64,000 nucleotides of DNA from Pseudolactococcus plantarum (lineage in GTDB: Bacteria > Bacillota > Bacilli > Lactobacillales > Streptococcaceae), in NCBI RefSeq assembly GCF_002441715.1, contig NZ_JXJX01000002.1, forward strand, positions 140,104 through 204,103, in the 5' to 3' direction. Every line of letters starts with the position of its first letter. The first letter of the stretch is position 1. The translations under genes were made by a program, and so were the position numbers. The notes beneath the pieces were generated by a model. It was not told the origin of the DNA. It did no database searches and worked only from the letters and a program-made list of their open reading frames with translations. Positions 8,683 through 17,938 of the stretch are shown here, piece by piece.

Positions 8683-10239
8683 TTATCTCTCAACAAATGG
8701 TTTATCAGATAAGACAACATCTGGATATTTATCTGCAAACCATCGCTCTGCAAATTGATTCTCAAATAAGAATAACGGGTTGTCAAATCGATCTCTTGCT
8801 AAGATATTTCGTGAACTAGACATCCGTTCATCTAAATCATCTGGCGAAATCCAACGAACAGTTTTTTTACCCATAGGTGTCATAACTACCTCTGCGTTGT
8901 ATTCTCCAACCATCCGATGTTGGAAAACTTCAAACTGAAGTTGACCAACTGCACCTAACATATACTCACCCGTTTGGTAATTTTTATAGAGCTGAATCGC
9001 ACCTTCTTGAACCAATTGTTCTATTCCTTTATGGAAAGATTTTTGCTTCATAACATTTTTAGCTGATACTTTCATAAACAACTCTGGTGTAAAGGTTGGT
9101 AGTGGTTCAAACTCTATTTTTAGAGACCCGGTTGTTAATGTATCCCCAACTTGGTAAGTACCCGTATCATAGACACCAATGATATCACCTGCGACGGCAT
9201 TTTCTACATTTTCTCTAGATTCAGCCATAAATTGTGTGACATTACTCAATTTGACTGCTTTACCTGTACGTGCTAATTTGATCGACATACCACGCTCAAA
9301 CTCACCTGAGATGATCCGTACAAATGCGATACGGTCACGATGTCGTGGGTCCATATTGGCTTGTATTTTAAATACAAATCCTGAAAACTCTGGAATAGTA
9401 GGCAACACAACATCGCCCGTTAGTGTTTTGTGTCCTTGTGGTTCTGGCGCATAGCTCAAAAACGAATCTAGAAAAGTCTGCACACCAAAGTTTGTTAAGG
9501 CAGAACCAAAGAATACAGGTGTTAGATCCCCAGATAACACAGCTTCTGCGTCAAACGGGTTCCCAGCCTCTGTCATTAACTCGATATCTCCTTTTGCTTG
9601 TTGATAAAAAGGATTTTGAGCAAAGACAGCTTCACCTTCTTCAAAATCGACAAAACGTGTGTCTCCTTTATAAAGCTCTAAACGCTTATTATGCATATCA
9701 TAGAGACCTTCAAAGTTTTTACCCATACCAATCGGCCAATTCATCGGTGTTGATAAAATACCCAAGACATCTTCAAGTTCTGCAAGCAGATCAAGCGGTT
9801 CACGCCCATCACGGTCAAGTTTATTGATAAATGTAAAAACTGGAATCCCACGTTGTTTCACAACCTGAAATAGTTTTTTAGTTTGTGCTTCAATCCCTTT
9901 AGCACTATCGATTACCATAACTGCAGCATCTACAGCCATCAACGTACGATAAGTATCCTCAGAGAAATCCTCATGTCCAGGGGTATCTAAGATATTAACT
10001 CGTTTTCCTGCATAATCAAATTGCATAACGGAAGACGTCACAGAAATCCCACGTTGCTTTTCGATGTCCATCCAGTCAGATTTGGCAAAATGACCTGTTT
10101 TCTTACCTTTTACAGTCCCTGCTTCTCGGATTTCTCCACCAAAATAAAGTAATTGTTCAGTTATAGTTGTTTTACCAGCATCCGGGTGACTGATGATGGC
10201 AAAAGTACGTCTACGCTTAATTTCTGATTCTAATGTCAT
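8683..10239 (-). CDS. prfC: Peptide chain release factor 3
   Basis: RF3 is a translational GTPase that recycles RF1/RF2 after termination. G motifs are SHPDAGKTT (G1), DTPGHEDF (G3) and NKLDRDG (G4), followed by the RF3-type domains II and III. The protein is 518 residues from the ATG at 10239 (MTLESEI), with AAGGA six bases upstream. An in-frame extension to 10284 has no better ribosome site and lengthens the N-terminus atypically. It belongs to the pbp2B-recR-ddl-murF-prfC neighbourhood, here interrupted by accessory genes. Confidence 0.95.
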   Translation of the reverse strand: MTLESEIKRRRTFAIISHPDAGKTTITEQLLYFGGEIREAGTVKGKKTGHFAKSDWMDIEKQRGISVTSSVMQFDYAGKRVNILDTPGHEDFSEDTYRTLMAVDAAVMVIDSAKGIEAQTKKLFQVVKQRGIPVFTFINKLDRDGREPLDLLAELEDVLGILSTPMNWPIGMGKNFEGLYDMHNKRLELYKGDTRFVDFEEGEAVFAQNPFYQQAKGDIELMTEAGNPFDAEAVLSGDLTPVFFGSALTNFGVQTFLDSFLSYAPEPQGHKTLTGDVVLPTIPEFSGFVFKIQANMDPRHRDRIAFVRIISGEFERGMSIKLARTGKAVKLSNVTQFMAESRENVENAVAGDIIGVYDTGTYQVGDTLTTGSLKIEFEPLPTFTPELFMKVSAKNVMKQKSFHKGIEQLVQEGAIQLYKNYQTGEYMLGAVGQLQFEVFQHRMVGEYNAEVVMTPMGKKTVRWISPDDLDERMSSSRNILARDRFDNPLFLFENQFAERWFADKYPDVVLSDKPFVER

Positions 10240-10362
10240 GTGTCTTCCTTTTAAAATGTGACTACTGTGTTGCGCAATGCACAACGGTAGCTACATATTT
10301 TACTCAATAATTTCTATTATATCATACTTACAAAACGGTGTTTGTAATAATCTGTAATGTTT

Positions 10363-10417
10363 TGTCATAAAACTTTCATGCTATTTTCATATTCCACAGA
10401 TAGTTCTCTGATAGAAT
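10363..10417 (+). promoter_or_regulatory. LysM gene promoter with 11-bp direct repeats
   Basis: TGTCAT (10363-10368), TTTCAT (10374-10379) and TTTCAT (10385-10390) repeat every 11 bp, one helical turn. An extended -10, TGATAGAAT, has its hexamer at 10412-10417, 21 bases after the last repeat. The spacing matches that at both PAP2 promoters. Tandem 11-bp-spaced hexamers are typical sites for OmpR-family response regulators such as WalR/VicR or PhoP. Confidence 0.6.
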
Positions 10418-10424
10418 AGTGTTC

Positions 10425-11045
10425 ATGAAAACATTTAATCTTAAGCAGTCTAACTTGACTGCGAAACTATCTAAAAAATCTGTAGCTATCTTAGCTACTT
10501 CACTCCTGGGTGCTGGGCTTTTCGCTACAGCAACAACAGCAAATGCTGACCAAGTCAAATACACTGTTCAATCAGGTGATACATTATCTCGGATTTCAAA
10601 TAAATTTTATAATGATCAAACACATATCCAAAGTATTGCGCAAGCAAACAACATTGGTAATATCGGTTTGATCTATGTTGGTCAAACTTTGACTATCGAT
10701 ACAGATGCAAAAGCTAACAACACTGTGCAAACTCAAAACACACAAGCTCCTGCTGCGCCAGTAACACAAGCTCCTGCGGCTCCTGCTGCAAGTTCAGCTA
10801 CCATCTCTACTGGTAATGGGTTCACAGCAAATTCAGCTAAAGAAGCTATCGCTATGACTGAATCAGGTGGGTCTTATACTGCTCAAAACGGCCAATATTA
10901 TGGTCGCTACCAGTTAACATCTTCTTATCTTGGCGGTGATTTTTCACCAGCAAATCAAGAACGTGTTGCAGATAAATATGTTGCAGAACGCTATGGTTCA
11001 TGGGAAGCTGCTTGGCAGTTCCATTTGTCACACGGTTGGTATTAA
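10425..11045 (+). CDS. Secreted LysM protein with Apf-like C-terminal domain
   Basis: A 206-residue protein. A long signal peptide of about 40 residues ends TTANA-D. One LysM domain follows (VKYTVQSGDTLSRISNKF, about residues 43-90), which binds peptidoglycan, then an Ala/Pro/Gln linker. The C-terminal domain begins GNGFTANSAKEAIAMTESGGSY and resembles the aggregation-promoting factor / stationary-phase Apf type, with a lysozyme-like fold around the Glu in MTESGG. It probably acts on or binds cell wall outside the cell. The ATG at 10425 has no Shine-Dalgarno sequence and lies seven bases after the -10, so translation may be leaderless; the in-frame GTG at 10419 overlaps the promoter. Confidence 0.85.
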   Translation: MKTFNLKQSNLTAKLSKKSVAILATSLLGAGLFATATTANADQVKYTVQSGDTLSRISNKFYNDQTHIQSIAQANNIGNIGLIYVGQTLTIDTDAKANNTVQTQNTQAPAAPVTQAPAAPAASSATISTGNGFTANSAKEAIAMTESGGSYTAQNGQYYGRYQLTSSYLGGDFSPANQERVADKYVAERYGSWEAAWQFHLSHGWY

Positions 11046-11072
11046 TTTATAAATAACCCATTAAAAATATTA

Positions 11073-11111
11073 AAAAAAAGCTTAGTACATCTTATGTACT
11101 GAGCTTTTTTT
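11073..11111. terminator. Bidirectional terminator between the LysM gene and murF
   Basis: Long near-perfect stem (arms about 17 bases, containing GCTTAGTACAT and ATGTACTGAGC) with A-run and T-run flanks. It can serve the convergent genes on both strands. Confidence 0.85.
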
Positions 11112-11164
11112 CTAATTTATAACGTCAAAAGATTTCAAGAATTAATATAAGCTGACTATTTTAC

Positions 11165-12520
11165 TTATAGACCTTTAACAATATCTGAAAGATGCATAGA
11201 ATTACTTCCTTTTAAGAGAAGCTGATCATTTGGCATCAACTCTTTTGCTAGCGCTGCTTGTAGATCAGAAAATTCATCTGTATGGGCATCTTTTCTAAAA
11301 TACTTTACAGTACCTTTGGGAAACTTATCTTCAGCAAGCGCTGCTAATGCAAGCATCTCCTCACCATATAGATAAACCAAATCTAATTTTTCAGGATCCA
11401 GCGCTGTAATCATATCACGATGAAGCTGAGCGGATTGTTCACCTAACTCTTTCATATCTGCTAACACTACAATTTTTTTGCCAACAACAGGGGCATCAAT
11501 TGTTTGAAAGGTTTCTAAAATTAAGCGCATCGCAGTCGGATTAGCATTATACACATCTGATAAGATATCAGCACCATTGGAAGCTTTTAACCATTCGACA
11601 CGATTTTTAGTCAAGACTAGGTTTTTTAAGGCAAACTTGATATTAGCTGGGGTTACTTTTTCAAGCTTACCAACATAGGCCGCAACCATGGCATTGGTTG
11701 CATTAAATTTCCCAGGAATTGGAATGGTTAATGCCTCATCTAAAAAATTCACCTTAAATGTTAAGCTATCTTTATGCTCACTAAGCTCAACAATATGGAT
11801 ATCCGAACCTGCACCAAACCGTGTGTTTTTTTGGTCTGCTGGCAAATAAGCATCAATGAGTTTATCTGCTGGTGCGATTAACTCTCCACCTGCAACTAGA
11901 CCATCGATAATCTGCATTTTGCCTTCAGCAATTTTTTCTCTTGTGCCAAAAAATTCTAGATGACTTTCACCTATCAAAGTAATAACTGCAAGTTTTGGTT
12001 TTGCAAGAGTAGATAAGAGATGGATATCCCCCATATGATCTTGCCCCATTTCTAGGACCAATTTTTCGGTGTCATCTGGCATATGCAGTACAGTATAAGG
12101 TAAACCAATCTCATTGTTATAATTACCTTGCGTTTTATATGTTTTATATGTCGTCGCAAGAACTTGTGCCGTCATATCTTTGGTAGTCGTTTTACCATTA
12201 CTACCAGTAATCGCAATAACATCCACACCAGTCTTTTCAAGATAGTAACTCGCTAATGCTTGAAATGCTAATTCAGTATTATCAACTAAAATGTGAGGAT
12301 GTGCACTATGTTTTTCAGAGAATGTGATCACAGCACCATTATCAAAGGCTACGTCAATAAACTCATGACCATCACGCGCACCTTTAAGTGGCAAAAAAAT
12401 ATCGCCTGATTGAATCAAACGGCTATCAAACTCGATATTAGCTAATGCTTGATCTGGATAAATAGTGACATCGTTTTTTGCTTGCACAACCTTAGCAATT
12501 TCGTGTATTGTTAACTTCAT
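11165..12520 (-). CDS. murF: UDP-N-acetylmuramoyl-tripeptide--D-Ala-D-Ala ligase
   Basis: MurF adds the D-Ala-D-Ala dipeptide to the UDP-MurNAc tripeptide, the last cytoplasmic step of the peptidoglycan precursor. It is 451 residues, the usual length. The ATP-binding loop is ITGSNGKTTTKDM (about residues 104-116), and the family regions NNEIGLPYTVL and NATNAMVAAY are present. Ddl, which makes its dipeptide substrate, is encoded on the same strand about 4 kb upstream with the PAP2/ABC block in between. Confidence 0.95.
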   Translation of the reverse strand: MKLTIHEIAKVVQAKNDVTIYPDQALANIEFDSRLIQSGDIFLPLKGARDGHEFIDVAFDNGAVITFSEKHSAHPHILVDNTELAFQALASYYLEKTGVDVIAITGSNGKTTTKDMTAQVLATTYKTYKTQGNYNNEIGLPYTVLHMPDDTEKLVLEMGQDHMGDIHLLSTLAKPKLAVITLIGESHLEFFGTREKIAEGKMQIIDGLVAGGELIAPADKLIDAYLPADQKNTRFGAGSDIHIVELSEHKDSLTFKVNFLDEALTIPIPGKFNATNAMVAAYVGKLEKVTPANIKFALKNLVLTKNRVEWLKASNGADILSDVYNANPTAMRLILETFQTIDAPVVGKKIVVLADMKELGEQSAQLHRDMITALDPEKLDLVYLYGEEMLALAALAEDKFPKGTVKYFRKDAHTDEFSDLQAALAKELMPNDQLLLKGSNSMHLSDIVKGL

Positions 12521-12648
12521 TTGTTTACCTGATTCCTTTTCATATCTTATATTTTATCAAAAAAAGTGGGAGATTTCTCACTTTACTTGTGATTTCCTGA
12601 CTAAGTCAGTCCTCAGTCTTGACCAAGCTAAATATAGCTAGTCTTGTT

Positions 12649-12703
12649 TTTACAGAAATTTTACAGAAAACTTACATTAATACTAAATAAATCATGTTAG
12701 ACT
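12649..12703 (+). promoter_or_regulatory. PAP2 gene 1 promoter with three 11-bp repeats
   Basis: TTTACA (12649-12654), TTTACA (12660-12665) and CTTACA (12671-12676) are separated by exactly five bases each. An extended -10, TGTTAGACT, has its hexamer at 12698-12703, 21 bases after the last repeat. Read forward the repeat fits a PhoP-type box; read on the other strand (TGTAAA) it fits a WalR-type TGTWAH box. Confidence 0.65.
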
Positions 12704-12763
12704 ATTAAGTGAGATGGCCACTCACATACTAAACTATTAAACTTATAAAAAGGAGATTGCCAA

Positions 12764-13717
12764 ATGGCACTCACACAATCACAAGCTAAATCACCTGCTC
12801 GTTTTAAGATTGAGCATATCGTTTTAGGCATTGTTATCTTGTTACTCATCATAGGTGCACTGTTTGATAAGCCTATCTCACAAACAATTATGGATCAAAA
12901 CTCTTATTTTGGTACTTTATTCCAAAATTATAGCTTAGTTTTCCCAGCGATTATCCTCTTCATGTCAACACAAGTTTTATTTTATCGTATCCAAAAATCA
13001 AACGTGGATGCTACTGCTAAATTTGCAGTCATGTTTTTAACACTCGTTGTCGCAATCTATGAAACTTGGCAAACTGTTAAAATTGCGCTTATTTATACAA
13101 TTTCTTCACTTAATAATATTAAAAACAAAGCACCTATTGGTGCTGCTAATAATGATAATGGTAAACATGCGGCGCTGCCAACTTGGTATATGCCAACATT
13201 AGTCATCGTCACAATTATCTTAGTAATCATCGGATTAGCTTTATGCTACAAATGGCTTGCTACAAAAGATGAAGTAGAAATGCAACGCTTAACTTATGTT
13301 GCACTAGCTGCTGCTCTTGCTGTATTAGCCGCTGATATCATCGTCAACACGATGAAAGACTTCTGGGGACGTTTCCGTCCATACGAAATGAAAAGCGATT
13401 GGTCAAATTTCACTTCTTGGTTACATGTTAATGGCCAAAATGGACATAAATCATTCCCTTCAGGCCACTCACAAGAAGCATGGATTGCACTCCTTCTTCC
13501 TTTATTCGTTTCACCTAAACTAGGTCAAAAACGTCGCAATACTTTTATATTTGCAGTTGTATTCGGCTGCTTAGTGGCACTATCTCGCCTACGACTAGGT
13601 GCCCACTTCCTAAGCGATGTGACAATGGGATCTTTTATCTCAATCCTAGTTATTTATGTTATGGCTCGTATCCTCAATGAAAAACTCATGGGAGATCCAT
13701 TAAACAATATCAACTAA
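12764..13717 (+). CDS. PAP2 family membrane phosphatase (copy 1)
   Basis: A 317-residue membrane protein with about six helices and the full PAP2 signature: KDFWGRFRP (KX6RP), KSFPSGH (PSGH) and SRLRLGAHFLSD (SRX5HX3D), lying together in the C-terminal half. PAP2 membrane enzymes remove phosphate from lipid pyrophosphates or phosphates; undecaprenyl-pyrophosphate or phosphatidic acid are candidate substrates. The N-terminal half has a family-unusual loop (NNIKNKAPIGAANNDNGKH). A good AAGGAG precedes the ATG. It is closely similar to the protein at 15831-16781, including its promoter and terminator, so the two are tandem paralogues. Confidence 0.85.
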   Translation: MALTQSQAKSPARFKIEHIVLGIVILLLIIGALFDKPISQTIMDQNSYFGTLFQNYSLVFPAIILFMSTQVLFYRIQKSNVDATAKFAVMFLTLVVAIYETWQTVKIALIYTISSLNNIKNKAPIGAANNDNGKHAALPTWYMPTLVIVTIILVIIGLALCYKWLATKDEVEMQRLTYVALAAALAVLAADIIVNTMKDFWGRFRPYEMKSDWSNFTSWLHVNGQNGHKSFPSGHSQEAWIALLLPLFVSPKLGQKRRNTFIFAVVFGCLVALSRLRLGAHFLSDVTMGSFISILVIYVMARILNEKLMGDPLNNIN

Positions 13718-13721
13718 AGTA

Positions 13722-13757
13722 AAAAACCGTTGTCTCAATAGACACGGTTTTTTTATT
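13722..13757 (+). terminator. Terminator of PAP2 gene 1
   Basis: Stem AACCG-TGTCT / AGACA-CGGTT with one bulged T, loop CAAT, followed by seven T. The same sequence recurs at 15577-15608. Confidence 0.85.
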
Positions 13758-13773
13758 AACTTAACATACTGGA

Positions 13774-14487
13774 CTAGCGCACATGATTTTGTCTATTCCA
13801 AACAAAAGCAAACCGCGTCAACACAAGTAACCCAACTACCCATAACACCATCATCAGCATACTCTTATCGCTCCACTCTAGATGACCTGATGCCTTAAAA
13901 TAGTTTGTGTTAGCACCAATAAAAGAAAAGCTGATCACATCATCTACGAATTTATTTTGGACAAACTCAGGTAAATTACCTAAGACCATGGCAAGCATCG
14001 TCAGCCCAAACCCGAATAATGTCGCCTGTGTCTGATTTTTAGTAAACAGTGCCATAGACAAATTAGCTAATATAAAGATAAAACAAGTCATGATTGCAAT
14101 CACTAAGTACATCGGCCAATTTGGTAAGCTCACCCTGATGAGAAATGGGAAAATCAAGCACGACCCTAAACATAACATGAACGGAAATAAGATAATTGTC
14201 ATCAGATACTCTTGTAACTTAACTCCTGATAAAATCAAGGTTCTTAAATTCTTTTTTTCTTTTTCCTCACTTACCATAATGGAGATAAAACAGCCCCCAG
14301 TCATACTATAAATCAAATTTAAAATAAATGGTAAAAAGGCAATTTTTCCTTGATACTGAGGAATAAATGAGATAGGTACAAAATAGCCAATCGGTATACC
14401 GATACATAGATATAACAATACTTTATTTGACATCAAGTATTGCCATCTTAACCAGAATAAACTCTTTAGTCGTGTTACTTTAGTCAT
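13774..14487 (-). CDS. ABC transporter permease
   Basis: A 237-residue membrane protein with about six helices, partner of the ATPase encoded just upstream, whose end it overlaps. A TTG at 14493 in the same frame is close to the GGGGGAG and is an alternative start; ATG 14487 (MTKVTRLKSLFWLRW) was preferred. The layout is that of ABC-2 exporters. The substrate is unknown. The pair lies between two PAP2 phosphatase genes on the opposite strand. Confidence 0.75.
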   Translation of the reverse strand: MTKVTRLKSLFWLRWQYLMSNKVLLYLCIGIPIGYFVPISFIPQYQGKIAFLPFILNLIYSMTGGCFISIMVSEEKEKKNLRTLILSGVKLQEYLMTIILFPFMLCLGSCLIFPFLIRVSLPNWPMYLVIAIMTCFIFILANLSMALFTKNQTQATLFGFGLTMLAMVLGNLPEFVQNKFVDDVISFSFIGANTNYFKASGHLEWSDKSMLMMVLWVVGLLVLTRFAFVWNRQNHVR

Positions 14488-15307
14488 GTTCAAAATTCTC
14501 CCCCGTTAGGCTGATAAAAATCGAGAACAAGGATGCTTCCATCGTATGAATACTCAAAATATGCTGCTCAAGATAGTTGACTGTCTCTTCTTTGGGGACG
14601 GTAATACTTTTCCCATTTTGAAAACGTATCACGACTTTGTCCTTGTCGCTATATTTATCAATCACATCTTGCGGTGCACCTTGTTCTATAATCTTACCTT
14701 TATATAACAAGGCGATCTCATCACAAAGTTCTGTAGCCTCTTGCATGTCATGCGTAGTTAAAAAGATTGTCACACCTTTTTCTTTGAGACTCACTAACAA
14801 GCGATGAACTTCCTGAGAAAGTGTTGGATCCATACCTGAGGTCGGCTCATCTAAAAATAAAAGCTTTGGTGTGTGCAAGACAGCTTGAATCAATAACAAC
14901 CTTTGTTTCATACCAGTTGAGAGGTCGAGTGCTTTTTTATCTTTATCATCAAATAAGTCTAAAGCCTTTAATAAGTGATCCAAATAGTCAGTAGATATGC
15001 CATGAAATTTAGCAAAAAACAAGAGATTTTGATAAATCGACAAGCGTTCATAAACTCCTATCGTATCACTCATAATCCCAATATTTAATAAGTCATCTGC
15101 TGTTAATTCTCTAGTATCTTTACCTAAAATAGTCGCTTCACCACTGTCTTGTGCTAACTGACCAGTCAAAATATTAATCGTCGTGGTCTTACCAGAACCT
15201 GATGGGCCAAGAAAACCAAATATTTGTCCTTTAGGAATTGCAAAACTGATATGATGAATCGCAATCCGGCCTGAAAAGGATTTTGTAACGTTTTTAAATC
15301 GCATCAT
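14480..15307 (-). CDS. ABC transporter ATP-binding protein
   Basis: A 275-residue nucleotide-binding subunit. Walker A is GPSGSGKTTTIN (about residues 35-46), the signature is degenerate (DLSTGMKQRLLLIQAVL), Walker B is LLFLDEPTSGMDP, and the H-loop is TTHD. It is of the exporter type related to lantibiotic-immunity and drug exporters. Two adjacent ATG codons (15307 and 15304) follow AGAGGA; the first was taken. It is coupled to the overlapping permease gene. Confidence 0.82.
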   Translation of the reverse strand: MMRFKNVTKSFSGRIAIHHISFAIPKGQIFGFLGPSGSGKTTTINILTGQLAQDSGEATILGKDTRELTADDLLNIGIMSDTIGVYERLSIYQNLLFFAKFHGISTDYLDHLLKALDLFDDKDKKALDLSTGMKQRLLLIQAVLHTPKLLFLDEPTSGMDPTLSQEVHRLLVSLKEKGVTIFLTTHDMQEATELCDEIALLYKGKIIEQGAPQDVIDKYSDKDKVVIRFQNGKSITVPKEETVNYLEQHILSIHTMEASLFSIFISLTGENFEHD

Positions 15308-15480
15308 GTTTGAATTATCCTCTCTTTCTTCAATTTTTTTACCTGCAAGTCATTGTCATAGCATAATTTATATTAATCATAACAAAATCTAACATTTTAA
15401 TCAAATAAACTCTTGTAATAAATTTATTTACTTTTCTTTCAACTTAACTATGATATATAAGATAAGAAAGGAGAATTTTT

Positions 15481-15552
15481 ATGCTAGCAGCAGGAATTTT
15501 TGGTGCACATCTGATTATTGCAGGCGGTTTGTATATCTTTGACAGAAGATAA
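15481..15552 (+). CDS. 23-residue hydrophobic peptide
   Basis: A complete small reading frame of 23 codons plus stop, beginning MLAAGIFGAHLIIAGG and ending with an Asp-Arg-Arg tail. The body is one membrane-length hydrophobic helix. It has its own AAGGAG seven bases before the ATG, an AT-rich upstream region with TATGAT/TATAAG-type -10 candidates, and a terminator about 25 bp after the stop. This is the layout of an independent single-gene transcript. It may be a small regulatory membrane peptide or a type I toxin-like peptide; no homologue is recalled and no antisense RNA is evident. Confidence 0.55.
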   Translation: MLAAGIFGAHLIIAGGLYIFDRR

Positions 15553-15576
15553 ACAGTGTGTAAATCAGTATGTCAG

Positions 15577-15608
15577 AAAACCGTTGTCTCAATAGACACG
15601 GTTTTTTT
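15577..15608 (+). terminator. Terminator after the 23-codon gene
   Basis: Same hairpin as after PAP2 gene 1 (AACCG-TGTCT / AGACA-CGGTT) with seven T. The near-identical copy suggests a duplicated block containing PAP2 and terminator. Confidence 0.85.
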
Positions 15609-15730
15609 GCGTATATTTATAGAAATACCAACAAAACGCCTCAGCTTGTTCCCACTTTCTAACTCATGATACTAAAAAATTTTTGAATTGTACACTAATA
15701 ACCGAACATTTAACAGATATAGTCCTTATT

Positions 15731-15773
15731 TTTACAGAAAATTTACATTAGTATGAGTAGTCTATGTTAAACT
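15731..15773 (+). promoter_or_regulatory. PAP2 gene 2 promoter with 11-bp repeats
   Basis: TTTACA (15731-15736) and TTTACA (15742-15747) are separated by GAAAA. An extended -10, TGTTAAACT, has its hexamer at 15768-15773, 20 bases after the second repeat. The arrangement matches that upstream of PAP2 gene 1 and the LysM gene. Confidence 0.65.
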
Positions 15774-15830
15774 GTTAAACGAAATGGCTACTTAAGTGGC
15801 CATTATCACAATAAAAAAAGGAGATGCCAC

Positions 15831-16781
15831 ATGGCACACACAAAGTTGCAATCTACTTCGCACTCTCGTTTTAAGCTAGAGTACATTATCTTAGGAATTT
15901 TTATCTTATTACTCCTAATTGGAGCTTTTTTTGATAAACCTATCTCACATACGATCATGAATCAGGACTCTATTTTTGGTACAATTTTTCAAAATTATAG
16001 CTTATTCTTTCCAAATGTCATTATTTTTATTTCAGCTCAAGTTTTATTTTACAGCACCCAAAAATCAGACCTTGATCCCTTCGCTAAGTCTTCTGTCATG
16101 TTGATGGCCATCATTGCCTCAATTTATGAAATGTGGTTAGCAACTAAAATCGCGTTACTTTATACAGTTTCTTCTCTTAACAACATCAAACACAAAGCGC
16201 CTCTTGGTGCTGCAAACAATGATACGGGTAAACATGGTGCACTACCAGGGTGGTATCTGCCAACTTTGATCAGTTTAACACTCATCTTTGTCGTGATTGG
16301 CTTATTGTTATGCTATAAATGGCTTGCTAAAAAAGAAGATACAGAAATGAAGCGACTAACCTATATCGCCTTAGCAGCAATTGTCGCAGTCTATGCTGGT
16401 ACGACACTGCTTAACACGATGAAAATGTATTGGGGACGGATGCGTCCTTATGAAATGAATCATCATTGGTCAAATTTCACTGCGTGGTATCATATTAATG
16501 GTGAAAACGGACATAAATCTTTTCCATCAGGACACGCACAAGAAGTTTGGATTTCTATTATCCTACCCTTATTTGTGTCACCAAAACAAGCTAAAAAACG
16601 CCGCAATCTCTTCATAGCTACTGCAGTCTTTAGCTTCATTGTCGTTTTATCACGACTAAGAATCGGCGCTCACTTCTTAAGTGACGTTACCGTAGGTTCA
16701 TTTATCTCAATTTTTGTCGTTTACGTCATGTCTAGAATCGTAAACGAAAAATTAATGGGAAACAATCAATTAGACGATTAA
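15831..16781 (+). CDS. PAP2 family membrane phosphatase (copy 2)
   Basis: A 316-residue paralogue of the protein at 12764-13717, similar along its whole length. The same catalytic motifs are intact: KMYWGRMRP, KSFPSGHAQE and SRLRIGAHFLSD. About six membrane helices. Preceded by AAGGAG. Upstream repeats and extended -10 match copy 1, so both should answer to the same regulator, although nucleotide divergence shows the duplication is not recent. Function as a lipid (pyro)phosphatase is inferred from the family. Confidence 0.85.
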   Translation: MAHTKLQSTSHSRFKLEYIILGIFILLLLIGAFFDKPISHTIMNQDSIFGTIFQNYSLFFPNVIIFISAQVLFYSTQKSDLDPFAKSSVMLMAIIASIYEMWLATKIALLYTVSSLNNIKHKAPLGAANNDTGKHGALPGWYLPTLISLTLIFVVIGLLLCYKWLAKKEDTEMKRLTYIALAAIVAVYAGTTLLNTMKMYWGRMRPYEMNHHWSNFTAWYHINGENGHKSFPSGHAQEVWISIILPLFVSPKQAKKRRNLFIATAVFSFIVVLSRLRIGAHFLSDVTVGSFISIFVVYVMSRIVNEKLMGNNQLDD

Positions 16782-16793
16782 ATTTAGCGCAAT

Positions 16794-16828
16794 AAAAAAA
16801 ACGATGTCCTTGACATCGGTTTTTTTGT
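16794..16828 (+). terminator. Terminator of PAP2 gene 2
   Basis: Stem AAACGATGTC / GACATCGGTTT with loop CTT, followed by T-run; the A-rich left flank lets it work in both directions before the convergent ddl gene. Confidence 0.8.
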
Positions 16829-16888
16829 CTCATGCGTCACATCGTATGTGTACATCACCTAAAAACGGACTTGCATCCATAGATAAGC

Positions 16889-17938
16889 TTAATGTTGTAA
16901 CTTACTTTCTCGAATATCGAATGCTTCAATAGCCAGATCCACTAAACTTTCGATCAAATCAGGATAAGACAAGCCCATATTTTCCCATAAAAGTGGGTAC
17001 ATAGAAAATTCGGTGAACCCTGGAATCGCATTAATCTCATTCAAGTAAAGCTGATGATCCTCTGTTAAGAAAAAGTCACAACGCGACATCCCAACACCTG
17101 CGACTGCACGATAGGCTCTTGCTGCGATTTCTCGCATTTTTGTCATGATGTCATCAGGAATTTCTGCTGGTATAGCCATGGTAATCTGATTATCGATATA
17201 TTTTGACTGATAATCATAAAACTCAACTGCTTTGACAACTTCGCCAGCCAGAGTTGTTTTGACATCTGAATTACCTAAAACAGCAACTTCGATTTCTCTC
17301 GCATTTACACCTTGTTCTATCAAGATACGATTATCATATTTTTTTGCTTCAGTGATGGCATCTCGTAATTGTGATGCATCTGAGACTTTAGAAATACCCA
17401 CAGATGAGCCCATATTTGCTGGTTTAACAAATACTGGATAACTGAGTTTATCAGCAACTTCTGATATTTTTTCGTCTATCTGCGTTAAATCAGTCAAGGC
17501 AACATAAGGGACTTGTGGGACATCAACAGATTCAAAAACGTGTTTTGCCATAATCTTATCCATCGTCACACTGGCTGATGTGATACTTGGTCCGACATAG
17601 GGCATTTTGAGGATTTCTAAGAAACCTTGGATAGACCCATCTTCACCCATAGGCCCATGAAGCACTGGAAAGACAACCGCATCTTTTTCATAGATACTCG
17701 CAGGAGAGACGATAGCTGAGGCATCAATCGTCCCATTTGTCATTAATTTTGTTCCAGCTTTTGGTGTTTCATCAAAGGTCTGTGTCTTGATGAAGTCACC
17801 TGTTTGTGTGATAAAAAATGTTTTCACGCTAAATTTGTCATAATTTACAGCAAATATGACACTCTCTGCTGATAAGACTGATACTTCACGTTCAGCACTA
17901 CGACCACCATATAGTAAAACCAATACTTTTTTTGTCAT
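16889..17938 (-). CDS. ddl: D-alanine--D-alanine ligase
   Basis: Makes D-Ala-D-Ala for MurF. ATP-grasp protein of 349 residues. Visible elements are [20 protein letters not shown] at the N-terminus, [15 protein letters not shown] in the ATP-binding region, and ethe C-terminal [18 protein letters not shown]. The Tyr of the DFYDYQSKY-type loop ([11 protein letters not shown]) is the Ddl feature linked to vancomycin-sensitive D-Ala-D-Ala synthesis. The start at 17938 was chosen because AAGGAG lies five bases before it; the frame runs on to 17968 without support. Confidence 0.95.
   Translation of the reverse strand: MTKKVLVLLYGGRSAEREVSVLSAESVIFAVNYDKFSVKTFFITQTGDFIKTQTFDETPKAGTKLMTNGTIDASAIVSPASIYEKDAVVFPVLHGPMGEDGSIQGFLEILKMPYVGPSITSASVTMDKIMAKHVFESVDVPQVPYVALTDLTQIDEKISEVADKLSYPVFVKPANMGSSVGISKVSDASQLRDAITEAKKYDNRILIEQGVNAREIEVAVLGNSDVKTTLAGEVVKAVEFYDYQSKYIDNQITMAIPAEIPDDIMTKMREIAARAYRAVAGVGMSRCDFFLTEDHQLYLNEINAIPGFTEFSMYPLLWENMGLSYPDLIESLVDLAIEAFDIRESKLQH

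Noticed and set aside
9423-9827. Open frame of 134 codons on the plus strand
   Set aside because: It is antisense to prfC, whose GTPase motifs are intact; no sign of an independent gene.
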